A stretch of DNA of 64,000 nucleotides, from NCBI GenBank assembly GCA_942491115.1, contig CALNZV010000020.1, positions 930,001-994,000 on the forward strand, in the 5' to 3' direction. Both the position numbers and the translations under genes were made by a program. Below, in pieces: positions 34,576 to 43,834 of the stretch. The notes beneath the pieces are model-generated. The model worked only from the letters and a program-made list of their open reading frames with translations. It was not told the DNA's origin and ran no database searches. Origin of the DNA: CALNZV01 sp942491115. GTDB lineage: Bacteria > Desulfobacterota > Desulfobacteria > Desulfobacterales > UBA5852. The stretch's first letter is position 1; the number at the start of each line of letters is the position of its first letter.

Positions 34576-35025
34576 ATGACATCGATGGTATCGCTGGTAA
34601 TACTGGCCCTTGCGGCCGGAGCGTGCCTGCCCACCCAGGCCGGCATCAACACGAGGCTCAATCTCTGGACCGCCTCGCCGGTCCTGACTGCCGCTATCTC
34701 CTTCGGCGTGGGCACCGTGGTCCTGATCGTCTACGGCGTCCTGTTGGGATTGCCGCTTCCGGAAAGAGCCGGGCTTTTCCGGTTGCCCTGGTGGGCATGG
34801 ACGGGTGGATGCCTCGGGGCCTTTTTCGTCGCTTCCACCATCGTTCTCGCCCCCCGACTCGGGGCCGCCGCCATGGTGGCCCTGATCGTCGCTGGACAGA
34901 TGCTGGCGTCCATGATCCTGGATCACTTCGGCTGGCTGGGGTACCCGGTTCAGCCCGTGAGTCTCATGAAGCTCTCAGGCGCCGGACTGATCGTCGCCGG
35001 TGCGGTGATGATCCGGCAATTCTGA
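34576..35025 (+). CDS. DMT-superfamily membrane protein (YdcZ/DUF606-like)
   Basis: This integral membrane protein of about 149 residues has five hydrophobic segments. The pattern LALAAGACLPTQAGINTRL at the start, WAWTGGCLGAFFVAS in the middle and AGQMLASMILDHFGWLG further on match the DUF606/YdcZ branch of drug/metabolite transporters, which work as small paired subunits. Only one copy is seen here. The ATG at 34576 has AAGGA about eleven bases upstream. It could export a small metabolite. Confidence 0.8.
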   Translation: MTSMVSLVILALAAGACLPTQAGINTRLNLWTASPVLTAAISFGVGTVVLIVYGVLLGLPLPERAGLFRLPWWAWTGGCLGAFFVASTIVLAPRLGAAAMVALIVAGQMLASMILDHFGWLGYPVQPVSLMKLSGAGLIVAGAVMIRQF

Positions 35026-35110
35026 CCGTTTCCGTGCAACCGTTTTCACGGCCGCCGTTTTTCGCGAATCCCACGGGCGCTGGGGGCGCCAAGCCGAAAG
35101 GAATTCCCCG

Positions 35111-35911
35111 ATGATCCAAACCCCTTACGTCGTGGTCGTTGACACCGCTGCATCCTATCCGGATACCGTGACCTTCCGAAGATCGGACCGTGTTCAGGTC
35201 AAGGAAGCTTTTACCCAGGACCCCGACTGGGCCGGATGGGTGTGGTGTGAGGGGAGGCCTGGGCAGGCCGCATGGGTGCCTGTATCGGTTCTACACATCT
35301 CGGGGGAAACGGGCGTTCTTTTGGAAGACTATTGCGCCCGGGAACTGAGTGCCACACCCGGCGCCCCCCTGGTGGTATCGAAGATTCTTTCCGGTTGGGC
35401 ATGGGCGGAAACGGTCGATCACCGGTCGGGGTGGATCCCCCTGAGACACATTCGAAAACGGGACGGCGCCGGCCTGTCCATTCGGGCTTTTCAGGAAGGG
35501 GACCGGGAAGGCATTATCCAACTGTGGACGGACTGTGGCCTGGTGGTTCCATGGAACGACCCCAACCGGGATATCAACCGGAAGCTGACGACGGACCCGG
35601 GCGGTTTTATGGTGGGCCTTATCGAACGCCAGGTTGTGGCAAGCTGTATGGCCGGCTATGACGGTCACCGTGGATGGCTCAACTTCCTGGCCGTAACCCC
35701 CGGTCGTCGAAAAGAAGGCATCGGCCGGCAAATGGTTGCTGCAGCAGAAAACCGTCTTCGAGCGGCTGGCTGCCCGAAGGTCAACCTCCAGGTGAGGGAA
35801 ACCAACACGGATGCCATTCACTTCTATCGACGGATCGGATTTGCAGTGGATCCGGTCATCAGCTTGGGAAAACGGCTGGTGTCAGACGAACCGACCGACA
35901 CCCATTCATGA
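35111..35911 (+). CDS. SH3-like domain fused to a YpeA-type GNAT acetyltransferase
   Basis: This is a 266-residue fusion. Residues 1-115 hold what appears to be a pair of SH3-like units (WAGWVWCEGRPGQAAWVP and GWAWAETVDHRSGWIPL). Residues 120-260 are a GNAT N-acetyltransferase: WTDCGLVVPWNDPNRDI, the acetyl-CoA loop RRKEGIGRQM, and HFYRRIGFAVDPVISLGKRL match E. coli YpeA closely in pattern. YpeA itself has no SH3 part. The added domain probably binds the target. The start follows a GAAAGG site. The fusion reads through without a stop. Confidence 0.8.
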   Translation: MIQTPYVVVVDTAASYPDTVTFRRSDRVQVKEAFTQDPDWAGWVWCEGRPGQAAWVPVSVLHISGETGVLLEDYCARELSATPGAPLVVSKILSGWAWAETVDHRSGWIPLRHIRKRDGAGLSIRAFQEGDREGIIQLWTDCGLVVPWNDPNRDINRKLTTDPGGFMVGLIERQVVASCMAGYDGHRGWLNFLAVTPGRRKEGIGRQMVAAAENRLRAAGCPKVNLQVRETNTDAIHFYRRIGFAVDPVISLGKRLVSDEPTDTHS

Positions 35912-36249
35912 GCAGAGCGGCGTCGGTGGACGATCGGGGGTCTGGGGCTTTATCTTTTGAAACGCCTATCGTATAGTGAGGACGGTAGAGTGGCTCTGGC
36001 CTGCCGAGCGCTCTGAACCAAGACTCAGGTCGAATCGGCACGGATCTTAGACGGCGCCCTTCAGGCACGACAATGGACCCGACTGCCGCAACACTCCTTG
36101 CAGGCCATGCTCCGGTCACTGCCGCTGCCATGCCCGACACCACAAGCTGACCTTTGTGCTTCCCTTGTCTCCGAATTGCCCATCGACCGATCTTTGAGCC
36201 CCGCGCCCGTTGGTCAGGGAATCGCCGTTGACATCACTAAGGATTGACC
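35912..36249. other. 338-base region without a gene
   Basis: No coding sequence, RNA gene or strong hairpin is seen. It should contain the promoter of the following methyltransferase gene, but no good -35/-10 pair stands out. Confidence 0.4.
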
Positions 36250-37437
36250 ATGTCATTTGTCGCCATCAAGGCAAAAAAAGAGGCCCCTCTGGTTCGAAAG
36301 CACCCCTGGGTCTTTGCAAACTCATTGGCCCGAATTGACGGCAGCCCCGGTCCGGGAGACACCGTGGACGTGCTGGGGTCAAAAGGGACCGAATTTGGTA
36401 AAGGGGCTTATTCTCCTGCATCCCAGATCCGGGTCCGCATGTGGACCTTCGATATGGGAGAAGCCGTGGACCCGACCTTCTTTCGACGCCGTCTGGAAAG
36501 GGCCTTGGCCGCCAGAACCGTGCTAAAACTAACAAAAGAGACCTCTGCCTGGCGGCTGGTCAATGCCGAATCCGACGGACTGCCAGGCCTTATCATCGAT
36601 CTATACGGGGACGTAGCCGTCTGCCAGTTTCTGACGTCCGGCAGCGAAATCTGGCGCGAGACCATCGTCGACCAGTTGAACGCCGTGCTCAATCCGGTTT
36701 CGGTATTCGAACGCTCGGATGCTCCGGTTCGGCAGAAGGAGGGGCTGAGCCCCCGGAACGGATTTATTTGCGGCAGGGTGCCGCCGGAGTTGATCGAGAT
36801 CCGGGAGAACGAGCTTACATTCCTCGTGGATATCCGCCAGGGACACAAAACCGGTTTCTATATCGACCAGAGAGAAAACCGGGCCATGGTCATGACCCAT
36901 GCGGCCGACAAATCCGTTCTCAACTGCTTTGCCTATTCGGGAGGCTTTGGTGTAGCGGCCCTTGCAGGCGGGGCCAGTACGGTGACCAACATCGACATGT
37001 CGGCCCGCGCGATCGAGCTGTGTGAGAAAAATATGGCCCTGAACGGCTTTGACGCCCATCGAATCGAAAATATCGAGGGGGACGTCTTCAAGAAACTGCG
37101 AACCTTTCGCGACTCGGCCCGCCGGTTTGACATGATCGTACTCGATCCGCCGAAATTTGCCGATTCGCGCCACCAGCTCCCCAACGCTTGCAGGGGATAC
37201 AAAGATATCAATCTTCTTGCCGCCAAGCTATTAAATCCGGGAGGATTGCTGTTCACCTTTTCCTGTTCGGGCCTTATGGATGCCGATCTCTTCCAGAAGA
37301 TCGTATTCGACGCCGCTCTCGATGCCGGGCGGGATGCCCGAATTGTTCGGCGAATGACCCAGGGAGCCGACCATCCCGTCTCGCTAAATTTCCCCGAGGG
37401 CGCCTATCTCAAAGGGCTGCTGTGTCAGGTCTGGTAG
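36250..37437 (+). CDS. RlmI-like 23S rRNA cytosine-5 methyltransferase
   Basis: This 395-residue protein has the layout of RlmI. A PUA domain lies at the N-terminus (RKHPWVFANSL), a central domain ends in KTGFYIDQRENR, and a Rossmann methyltransferase follows with NCFAYSGGFG, the DPPKFA catalytic motif and the nearby FSCSG cysteine. It methylates a cytosine in large-subunit rRNA (C1962 in E. coli). Length matches the family. The ATG at 36250 follows an AAGGA site. It is a single gene. Confidence 0.87.
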   Translation: MSFVAIKAKKEAPLVRKHPWVFANSLARIDGSPGPGDTVDVLGSKGTEFGKGAYSPASQIRVRMWTFDMGEAVDPTFFRRRLERALAARTVLKLTKETSAWRLVNAESDGLPGLIIDLYGDVAVCQFLTSGSEIWRETIVDQLNAVLNPVSVFERSDAPVRQKEGLSPRNGFICGRVPPELIEIRENELTFLVDIRQGHKTGFYIDQRENRAMVMTHAADKSVLNCFAYSGGFGVAALAGGASTVTNIDMSARAIELCEKNMALNGFDAHRIENIEGDVFKKLRTFRDSARRFDMIVLDPPKFADSRHQLPNACRGYKDINLLAAKLLNPGGLLFTFSCSGLMDADLFQKIVFDAALDAGRDARIVRRMTQGADHPVSLNFPEGAYLKGLLCQVW

Positions 37438-37801
37438 CCCTGTCGGAGATACTGACACAAACCGTGCCAGCGGCGTCGATCTCCTTGACAAACCGACCCG
37501 ATCGGTTGTAGTGGGTCAATAATGCCGAACGGTAATCGATACCGATTCGCCGGAACTGCCGGACGGGTTGCCCCCCGACAGACGCCCCTTTCGGTGATTC
37601 GACAACCTGCCGTCGACCCGCCGCCGGTTAACTCCCATCGCGGCTGCAGGAGGGCGGCACGGCAAACGCCCCACACCATCCCACTTTCCTCACCGGCGCG
37701 GGTTTCCCGATCCCATTTCTGCGCATATCGACCCGGGACCCATGATACTGCATGCCTCCACCCTATTTGCATACCGCATCGTTGAAAGGAGGATCAGGAC
37801 T
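37438..37801. other. 364-base leader region of the formate dehydrogenase operon
   Basis: No gene is seen. A TTGACA at 37485-37490 is followed by an AACCGA-5-TCGGTT inverted repeat (37491-37507), which could be a regulator site over a promoter, but the matching -10 (TAGTGG) is poor. No convincing sigma-54 site was found. Confidence 0.35.
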
Positions 37802-40800
37802 ATGGATGTCAACCGCAGGGAGTTTATGCAGCTGACCGGCGCCGCCGCCGCTGCCGTCTCGGTCAGTGGACTGGGGTTCAGTCTCGCCCCGGCCAAAGCC
37901 CACGCCCAAACCTTGAAAATCAGCGAGGCCAAAGAAACGAGCACCATCTGCTGTTATTGTGCGGTGGGATGCGGGGCCATCGTTCACACCAGCCTCAAAG
38001 GTGACGGACGCGTCGTCAACATCGAAGGCGACCCCGACCACGTCATCAACCGTGGGTCCCTCTGCTCGAAGGGCGCTTCTCTTTCACAGCTGGTGGAAAA
38101 CGACATGCGGTCCACCGAACCCCTCTACCGTGCCCCCAATTCCACCGAGTGGAAAGAGGTGTCATGGGACTGGGCGCTCGAGCAGATTTCCGATCGGGTT
38201 GCCAAAACCCGGGATGCCAGTTTCGAGATGAAAAACGACAAGGGCCAGGTCGTCAACCGCACCACCGCGATCGCCTCCGTCGGCAGCGCCGCATTAGACA
38301 ACGAGGAATGCTGGCTCTACCAGTCATTGCTTAGAGCCATGGGGCTGGTGTACGTCGAACACCAGGCCCGTATCTGACACAGCGCCACTGTTGCGGCTCT
38401 GGCAGAGTCGTTCGGACGCGGTGCAATGACCAATCACTGGATCGACATCAAAAACAGCGACTGCATCCTGATCATGGGAAGCAACGCCGCTGAAAACCAC
38501 CCCATCTCCTTCAAATACGTCACGGAGGCACAGAGGAAGGGGGCCAAACTGATCAGCGTCGACCCACGGTTTACAAGGACCTCCTCCAAGGCGGACATCT
38601 ACGCCCCCTTGAGATCGGGAACCGACATCGCCTTTCTCGGCGGAATGATCAAGTACATCCTCGAAAACAACCTCTACAACAAAGACTATCTTGCCGCCTA
38701 CACCAACGCGCCCTTTATCGTTAAATCGGCATTCGGCTTCGATGACGGGCTGTTCACGGGCTACGACAAAGAAAAGCGCAAATACGACAACAGCCAGTGG
38801 GCCTTCGAAACCGACGATAATGGCGTCCCCAAAATGGACCGCAGCCTCGAGGACGAACGCTGCGTCTTTCAGCTCCTAAAGCAGCATTTCTCCCGCTACG
38901 ACATCCCAAAGGTGTCCATGATTACCGGAACGCCCGAAGCCTTGGTCAAGGAGATCTACGCCGCTTACGGAGCCACGGGTGCCAGGGGCAAGGCCGGAAC
39001 CATCATGTACGCCATGGGCTGGACCCAGCACACGGTGGGCACCCAGAACATCCGGACCATGGCCATCATCCAGCAGCTCCTGGGCAACATGGGGATCGCC
39101 GGCGGCGGGGTGAACGCCCTGCGCGGAGAATCCAACGTTCAGGGCTCCACGGACCACTGCCTCCTGTGGCACATCTGGCCCGGCTACCTCAAGTCCGCAA
39201 GGGCCAGCAACACCACCCTGGCGGCCTACAACGAGAAGTGGACGCCGGTCAGCAAAGACCCCATGAGCGCCAACTGGTGGCAGAACTATCCGAAGTATTC
39301 CGTGAGTTTCCTGAAATCCATGTTTGGAGAGGCGGCCTCGGCCGACAACGAATTCGGCTACCAGTGGATGCCGAAGGTGGACGATGGCGTCGCCTATTCC
39401 TGGCTCGATATCTTCGATGCCATGTACGACGGCAAGATCAAAGGCTTCCTTGCCTGGGGCCAAAACCCCGCCTGCAGCGGCGCCAACTCTGCCAAAACAC
39501 GGAAGGCCCTGGAAAAGCTCGACTGGATGGTCAACGTCAACCTCTTCGACAACGAAACCGGCTCTTTCTGGAAAGGACCCGGCGTGGATCCCGCCGCTGT
39601 TAAGACCGAGGTCTTTTTTCTACCGGTCGCGGCCTCCGTGGAGAAGGAGGGCAGCATCACCAACAGCGGGCGCTGGATGCAGTGGCGCTACCAGGGACCC
39701 AATCCCCTGGGCAACAGCCGTCCCGACGGCGATATCATCTTAGAGCTGGGTGAAAAACTAAAGGAGATTTACGCCAAAGGCGGCACCGTCCCCGAACCCA
39801 TCGCCAATCTCAAATGGGATTATAAAACGGACGGGGCCTATGACTCTCACAAGGTGGCAAAGGAAATCAACGGCTACTTCCTGAAAGACGTCACCATCAA
39901 GGAAAAGAAATACAAGGCCGGCACCCTCGTGCCCAGCTTTGCGTTTCTGCAGGCCGACGGATCGACCTCCTCGGGCAACTGGCTCTATTGCAACAGCTAC
40001 ACCGAAAAAGGCAACATGGCCGCCCGGCGAGGCCAGGAAGACGCCCCCAACAAGATCGGCCTCTACCCGGAATTCGCCTGGTGCTGGCCGGTGAACCGGC
40101 GGATTATCTACAATCGTGCCTCCGTCGACCTGAAGGGCCAGCCCTGGGACAAGGAGGACTGGGTCATCAAATGGACCGGCGACAAATGGGTCGGCGACGT
40201 GCCGGACGGTGGATGGCCGCCCCAGGAAAGCCTGGAGACCCCCAACCCCAAGAGCAAATACGCCTTCATCATGCGCAAGCACGGCCACGCCCAGATCTTC
40301 GGGCCCGGCATGAAAGACGGCCCTTTTCCCGAGCACTACGAAGCCCTGGAGTGCCCACTGGAAAAGAACCCCATGAACGCCCAGCTCATGAGCCCGGTGG
40401 CACCGGTTTTCGGCGGCAAGGCAGACGCCTACGCCACCTGCGATCCCCGGTTTCCCTTTGTGGGGACCACCTACCGGGTTTCCGAGCACTGGCAGACCGG
40501 CGTCATGACCCGCTATCAGCCCTGGCTGCTCGAGACCCAGCCCCAGATGTTCGTGGAGATGAGCGAAGAGCTGGCCAAGCTGCGGGGAATTGAAAACGGC
40601 GAGCGGGTGATTGCCAAATCCGCCCGCAGCAATGTCGAGTGCACCGCCATCGTCACCAGGCGCTTCAAACCCTTTGACCTCGGAGGCGTCCTCGTCCACC
40701 AGGTGGGATTTCCCTGGCACTACGGATGGCGCTGGCCGGAAGACCACATGGAAGACAGTGCGAACCTGTTGACACCGTCCACCGGTGACCCCAACACCCG

Positions 40801-40846
40801 CATTCCAGAAACCAAGGCCTTCATGGTCAACATCGAGAAGATATAA
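37802..40846 (+). CDS. fdhA: Formate dehydrogenase catalytic subunit, selenoprotein with TAT signal
   Basis: This is a 1014-residue molybdenum/tungsten formate dehydrogenase of FdnG type. A twin-arginine signal (NRREFMQLTG) exports it to the periplasm. The [4Fe-4S] site is CCYCAVGCG with a following SLCSKG. An in-frame TGA at 38375-38377 encodes selenocysteine 192 in the context HQARI-Sec-HSATVAALAESFGRG; E. coli FdnG has Sec196. Without readthrough the product would stop at residue 191, so standard gene finders will split this gene. It oxidises formate to CO2. Two subunits without a cytochrome b agree with periplasmic FdhAB of sulfate reducers. AAAGGAGG stands before the ATG. Confidence 0.94.
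38388..38405 (+). promoter_or_regulatory. Candidate bacterial SECIS element
   Basis: Ten bases after the selenocysteine TGA, CTG and CAG can pair around an apical region containing GGCT and an unpaired U. That is the position and general shape of the SelB-binding hairpin in E. coli fdn and fdh genes. The stem is short, so this assignment depends on the recoding being real. Confidence 0.5.
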
Positions 40847-40859
40847 GGGAGGTGATCAG

Positions 40860-41588
40860 ATGGCCAAGTCGTTTTTGATCGATACGACATTGTGTACGGG
40901 ATGCAGGGGGTGCCAGATTGCCTGCAAGCAATGGCACGACCTGCCTGCGGAAATAACCATGAACTACGGCAGCTATCAGAACCCGAAGGACCTGGGCTTC
41001 GACACCTACAAGCTTGTCAGAATGCAGGAGAAAGAGATTGACGGCAAGTTGCGGTGGCTCTTCTTCCCCGATCAGTGCCGGCACTGTCTGGAGCCGCCCT
41101 GTCGGGATGCGGCCGGCGATCCCGAGGCCATATTCAAGGATACGGCAACGGGTGCGGTGATTTTCACCGCCAATACGCGTCAGCTGATATCGGCGGACGT
41201 CATCGAAAGCTGCCCGTACAACATCCCGCGGAAAGCGACCGATCAGGACACCCTGGCCAAATGCGACATGTGCCTCGATCGGGTTCAAAACGGACTGCAG
41301 CCGGCCTGCGTCAAGACCTGCCCCACCGGAGCCATGAACTTCGGCGATCACAAAGAGATTGTAGCCCTCGCCAAGGACCATCTGGCCATCGCCAAGAAGA
41401 AATTCCCAGGGGCGTTACTTCTGGACCCGGACGACGTCCAGGTCATCTACCTGGTGGGATTCCCCCCGGAAAACTACCATGATACGGCCGTTGCCTCCGC
41501 AGCCGGCCGGGGGATGACCCGTAAGATGGCCATGAGAAAACTGTTCCGCCCGCTGACCGGTTTCACCAACGGTCTCCGGACAGGCTGA
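40860..41588 (+). CDS. fdhB: Formate dehydrogenase iron-sulfur subunit
   Basis: This 242-residue protein carries four [4Fe-4S] clusters: CTGCRGCQIACKQW at the start, CRHCLEPPC, SCPYNIP, and CDMCLDRVQNGLQPACVKTCP. It passes electrons from the catalytic subunit to the next acceptor. It lacks the C-terminal membrane helix of FdnH, so the complex is probably soluble in the periplasm, co-exported with the TAT-signal subunit, and would give electrons to a cytochrome c. The ribosome binding site GGGAGGTGATC is near perfect and sets the ATG at 40860. Confidence 0.92.
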   Translation: MAKSFLIDTTLCTGCRGCQIACKQWHDLPAEITMNYGSYQNPKDLGFDTYKLVRMQEKEIDGKLRWLFFPDQCRHCLEPPCRDAAGDPEAIFKDTATGAVIFTANTRQLISADVIESCPYNIPRKATDQDTLAKCDMCLDRVQNGLQPACVKTCPTGAMNFGDHKEIVALAKDHLAIAKKKFPGALLLDPDDVQVIYLVGFPPENYHDTAVASAAGRGMTRKMAMRKLFRPLTGFTNGLRTG

Positions 41589-41607
41589 CATTCCATCGAC
41601 CCCCAAC

Positions 41608-41640
41608 CCGGAGGAGGCCGGCATGACCGGCTTCCTCCGG
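41608..41640 (+). terminator. Long hairpin between fdhB and fdhE
   Basis: A 14-base stem with one G-U pair (41608-41621 with 41627-41640) closes a CATGA loop 19 bases after fdhB. No T-run follows. It probably stabilises the fdhAB message or lowers readthrough into fdhE, which is needed in smaller amounts. Confidence 0.55.
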
Positions 41641-41662
41641 CGGTTCCAAGGAGCGAGCATCT

Positions 41663-42550
41663 GTGAATTGCACCTCACCGACACCGGATCAGATTCGAAG
41701 GGCTGTACTTCAGCTGAATGCCTCCAAGCCCGACTACGCGCCGATTCTGGACTTCTACAGTGAAATATTCGTGGCCCAGGAGCAATCCCGTGCCACCCTC
41801 CATTTCGAGCCCACGCGTCCATCCGAAGAAATGGTTCGATTGAAGACCGCGGAAGGCTTCCCTCTGATCGACATATCGGGGTTTCAGTTGGACATCGACG
41901 CCGGCAGCATCCTGCTGTCGGCCCTCTGCCGCCTGGCCCAGTCCATCGGCGGCACCGTCGGACCCGCCGCCGGGGACCTCCTGAAAGCTCTCGACAACCA
42001 GAGCGTATCGCCCCGGAACTTGTTTTTCGGCCTGCTTGAAAAAGAGGGATTCGATCTGGGGGAGATGGCCCGGACGGCTGACATCGATGCCGAACCCGTC
42101 GCCTTTCTGACCTATCACAGCATCCGGCCGTCTCTGGTTCACTGCGCGGGCCATCTGGCCGGAGCCATTGATCCTGAAAAATGGAAGCGAGGGTGCTGCC
42201 CGGTCTGCGGCAGCCCGCCTGTGCTATCCGTTCTCAGGGATTTAGGAGAACGCCACCTCATCTGCAGTTTTTGCTGGCATGAATGGCGGTCGCCACGCCT
42301 TTTTTGTCCATTCTGCGAAACCAATACCAGTGGATCTCACCACCATTTCACCGAACAGGACCGCCCAGGCTGTCGGGTGGATCTGTGCGATAACTGCCGA
42401 AAATACATCAAGACATCGGATCTCCGTGAAAAAAGAGGCCTCTTTTATGCCCCCCTGGAACAGATTTCCACCCTGCACCTGGATATCAAGGCACAGGAAA
42501 TGGGCTATGAGAGCGGCGTCGGAACCGCCCTCCCCACCGGCACCCCCTGA
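41663..42550 (+). CDS. fdhE: Formate dehydrogenase accessory protein FdhE
   Basis: This 295-residue protein matches FdhE, a cytoplasmic factor needed to mature formate dehydrogenase. The C-terminal half holds the rubredoxin-like metal sites: CCPVCGSPP, CSFCWHEW, CPFC and CDNCRKY. The N-terminal half is helical, as in the family. The start is GTG at 41663 with AAGGAG nine bases upstream. It follows fdhB after a strong hairpin. FdhD, the sulfur carrier for this enzyme, is not in the window. Confidence 0.85.
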   Translation: MNCTSPTPDQIRRAVLQLNASKPDYAPILDFYSEIFVAQEQSRATLHFEPTRPSEEMVRLKTAEGFPLIDISGFQLDIDAGSILLSALCRLAQSIGGTVGPAAGDLLKALDNQSVSPRNLFFGLLEKEGFDLGEMARTADIDAEPVAFLTYHSIRPSLVHCAGHLAGAIDPEKWKRGCCPVCGSPPVLSVLRDLGERHLICSFCWHEWRSPRLFCPFCETNTSGSHHHFTEQDRPGCRVDLCDNCRKYIKTSDLREKRGLFYAPLEQISTLHLDIKAQEMGYESGVGTALPTGTP

Positions 42551-42700
42551 CTTCCGCAAAAATGCGTCGTCGGTTATCTTTGCCGACAGCCCCCCTGATG
42601 GGGGAACACCGGCATGGCTCTCATCGGAGTCACGGCTGGAGACACCCAATACCTACATGGGCCTATTTCCCCTCCGGAAGGCCAATCCCAGTAGGAGCAA

Positions 42701-42728
42701 TTGAACTCGAAGCGAACCTGGTTATACT
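42701..42728 (+). promoter_or_regulatory. Sigma-70-type promoter of the HDAC-like gene
   Basis: TTGAAC at 42701-42706 and TATACT at 42723-42728 are separated by 16 bases, close to consensus. The start codon of the next gene is 45 bases downstream. Confidence 0.5.
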
Positions 42729-42772
42729 AGTGAGCGACTCGCAATCACATCGAGACAGGAGCCTTGGGGGAA

Positions 42773-43834
42773 ATGATCATCCATGACGACACTCATCCGG
42801 CAGACTTTGCCGATTTCGGCATCCGTATCCCAGTATCCAACAGCAGAACCCAGGCCACTTTCGATCACCTGATTCGGCATCCACGCATCGGTCCATTGGC
42901 CCATCGATGGCATCTACCCAAGGTGGAAGAGGTTCTCGACCGGGAAGACTTGAGGCGTGTTCATAGCGCCGACTATGTGGAACGCCTCTTCGGCGATGGC
43001 CTGGCCGGGGAGATCATCCGGACCTACGAACTCATCGGCACCGACGGAGAACCGTTTCGATACCATCCGGAGCAGGCGAAGCTGCCCCTTGTCCATCTCT
43101 TTGAACGTATCCTCTACAAAGCCGGGGGAACTGTTCAGTGCTGCCGGGTCGCCCTGGAGCACGGGTTTTGCTATTACTTCGGAGGCGGCATGCACCATGC
43201 TCAGGAATCCTACGGGAAGGGGTTTTGCCTGGTCAACGACATCGTAATCGCCATCCGCAAACTGCAGGCGGAACACCGGATTCAATCCGCATGGGTCATC
43301 GATGTGGACGCCCACAAGGGTGACGGCACCGCGGCCGTCACCCGAAACGACCCGTCAATCATCACCCTCAGTATCCATATGGATGCCGGCTGGCCCTTGG
43401 ACGAGCCGAAACGCCTCCCCGATGGAGGTCCTAATCCCTCCTTCCTCCCAAGCGACGTGGATATCGGCATCGCCTCCGGAGAGGAATCCACCTATTTAAA
43501 ACGACTGGAAGAAGGACTCGCCCGTCTCGACGCCGGTCGCCGTCCGGATATCGCTGTCGTGGTCGGCGGCGCGGACCCTTACGAAAAGGACGCCCTGCCT
43601 TCAGCCCGGGAGCTGAAACTCTCCCTCCCCCAATTGATGGAAAGGGACGTTGCCGTCTACCGGTTTTTGGAGGATCGAGGCATTCCCTACGCCGGACTCA
43701 TGGCCGGGGGCTACGGGGACCATTCCTGGGAGGTCTATGCCCAGTTTATCGAATGGGCGCTGATGCGGCGCCTGACCGCAAGCGGTGCCGTCGGCCCGCT
43801 GCCGGAACCGGCGGAACCCCCTATGGCGCCATGA
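42773..43834 (+). CDS. Histone deacetylase-family hydrolase
   Basis: This 353-residue protein belongs to the bacterial HDAC/acetoin-utilization family. The catalytic pair is in GGGMHHAQESYGKGFC, and zinc ligands are in VIDVDAHKGDGT and GGADPYEKD. The end shows AGGYGDHSW where many members have GGY. These enzymes deacetylate small molecules such as acetylpolyamines or acetylated proteins. The ATG at 42773 follows an AGGAG element. Its stop overlaps the start of a glycosyltransferase gene (ATGA at 43831-43834). Confidence 0.85.
   Translation: MIIHDDTHPADFADFGIRIPVSNSRTQATFDHLIRHPRIGPLAHRWHLPKVEEVLDREDLRRVHSADYVERLFGDGLAGEIIRTYELIGTDGEPFRYHPEQAKLPLVHLFERILYKAGGTVQCCRVALEHGFCYYFGGGMHHAQESYGKGFCLVNDIVIAIRKLQAEHRIQSAWVIDVDAHKGDGTAAVTRNDPSIITLSIHMDAGWPLDEPKRLPDGGPNPSFLPSDVDIGIASGEESTYLKRLEEGLARLDAGRRPDIAVVVGGADPYEKDALPSARELKLSLPQLMERDVAVYRFLEDRGIPYAGLMAGGYGDHSWEVYAQFIEWALMRRLTASGAVGPLPEPAEPPMAP

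Noticed and set aside
37485..37514. TTGACA with a palindromic spacer as the formate dehydrogenase promoter
   Set aside because: The -10 position reads TAGTGG, a poor match, and it is about 290 bases from the gene; kept only as a remark on the leader.
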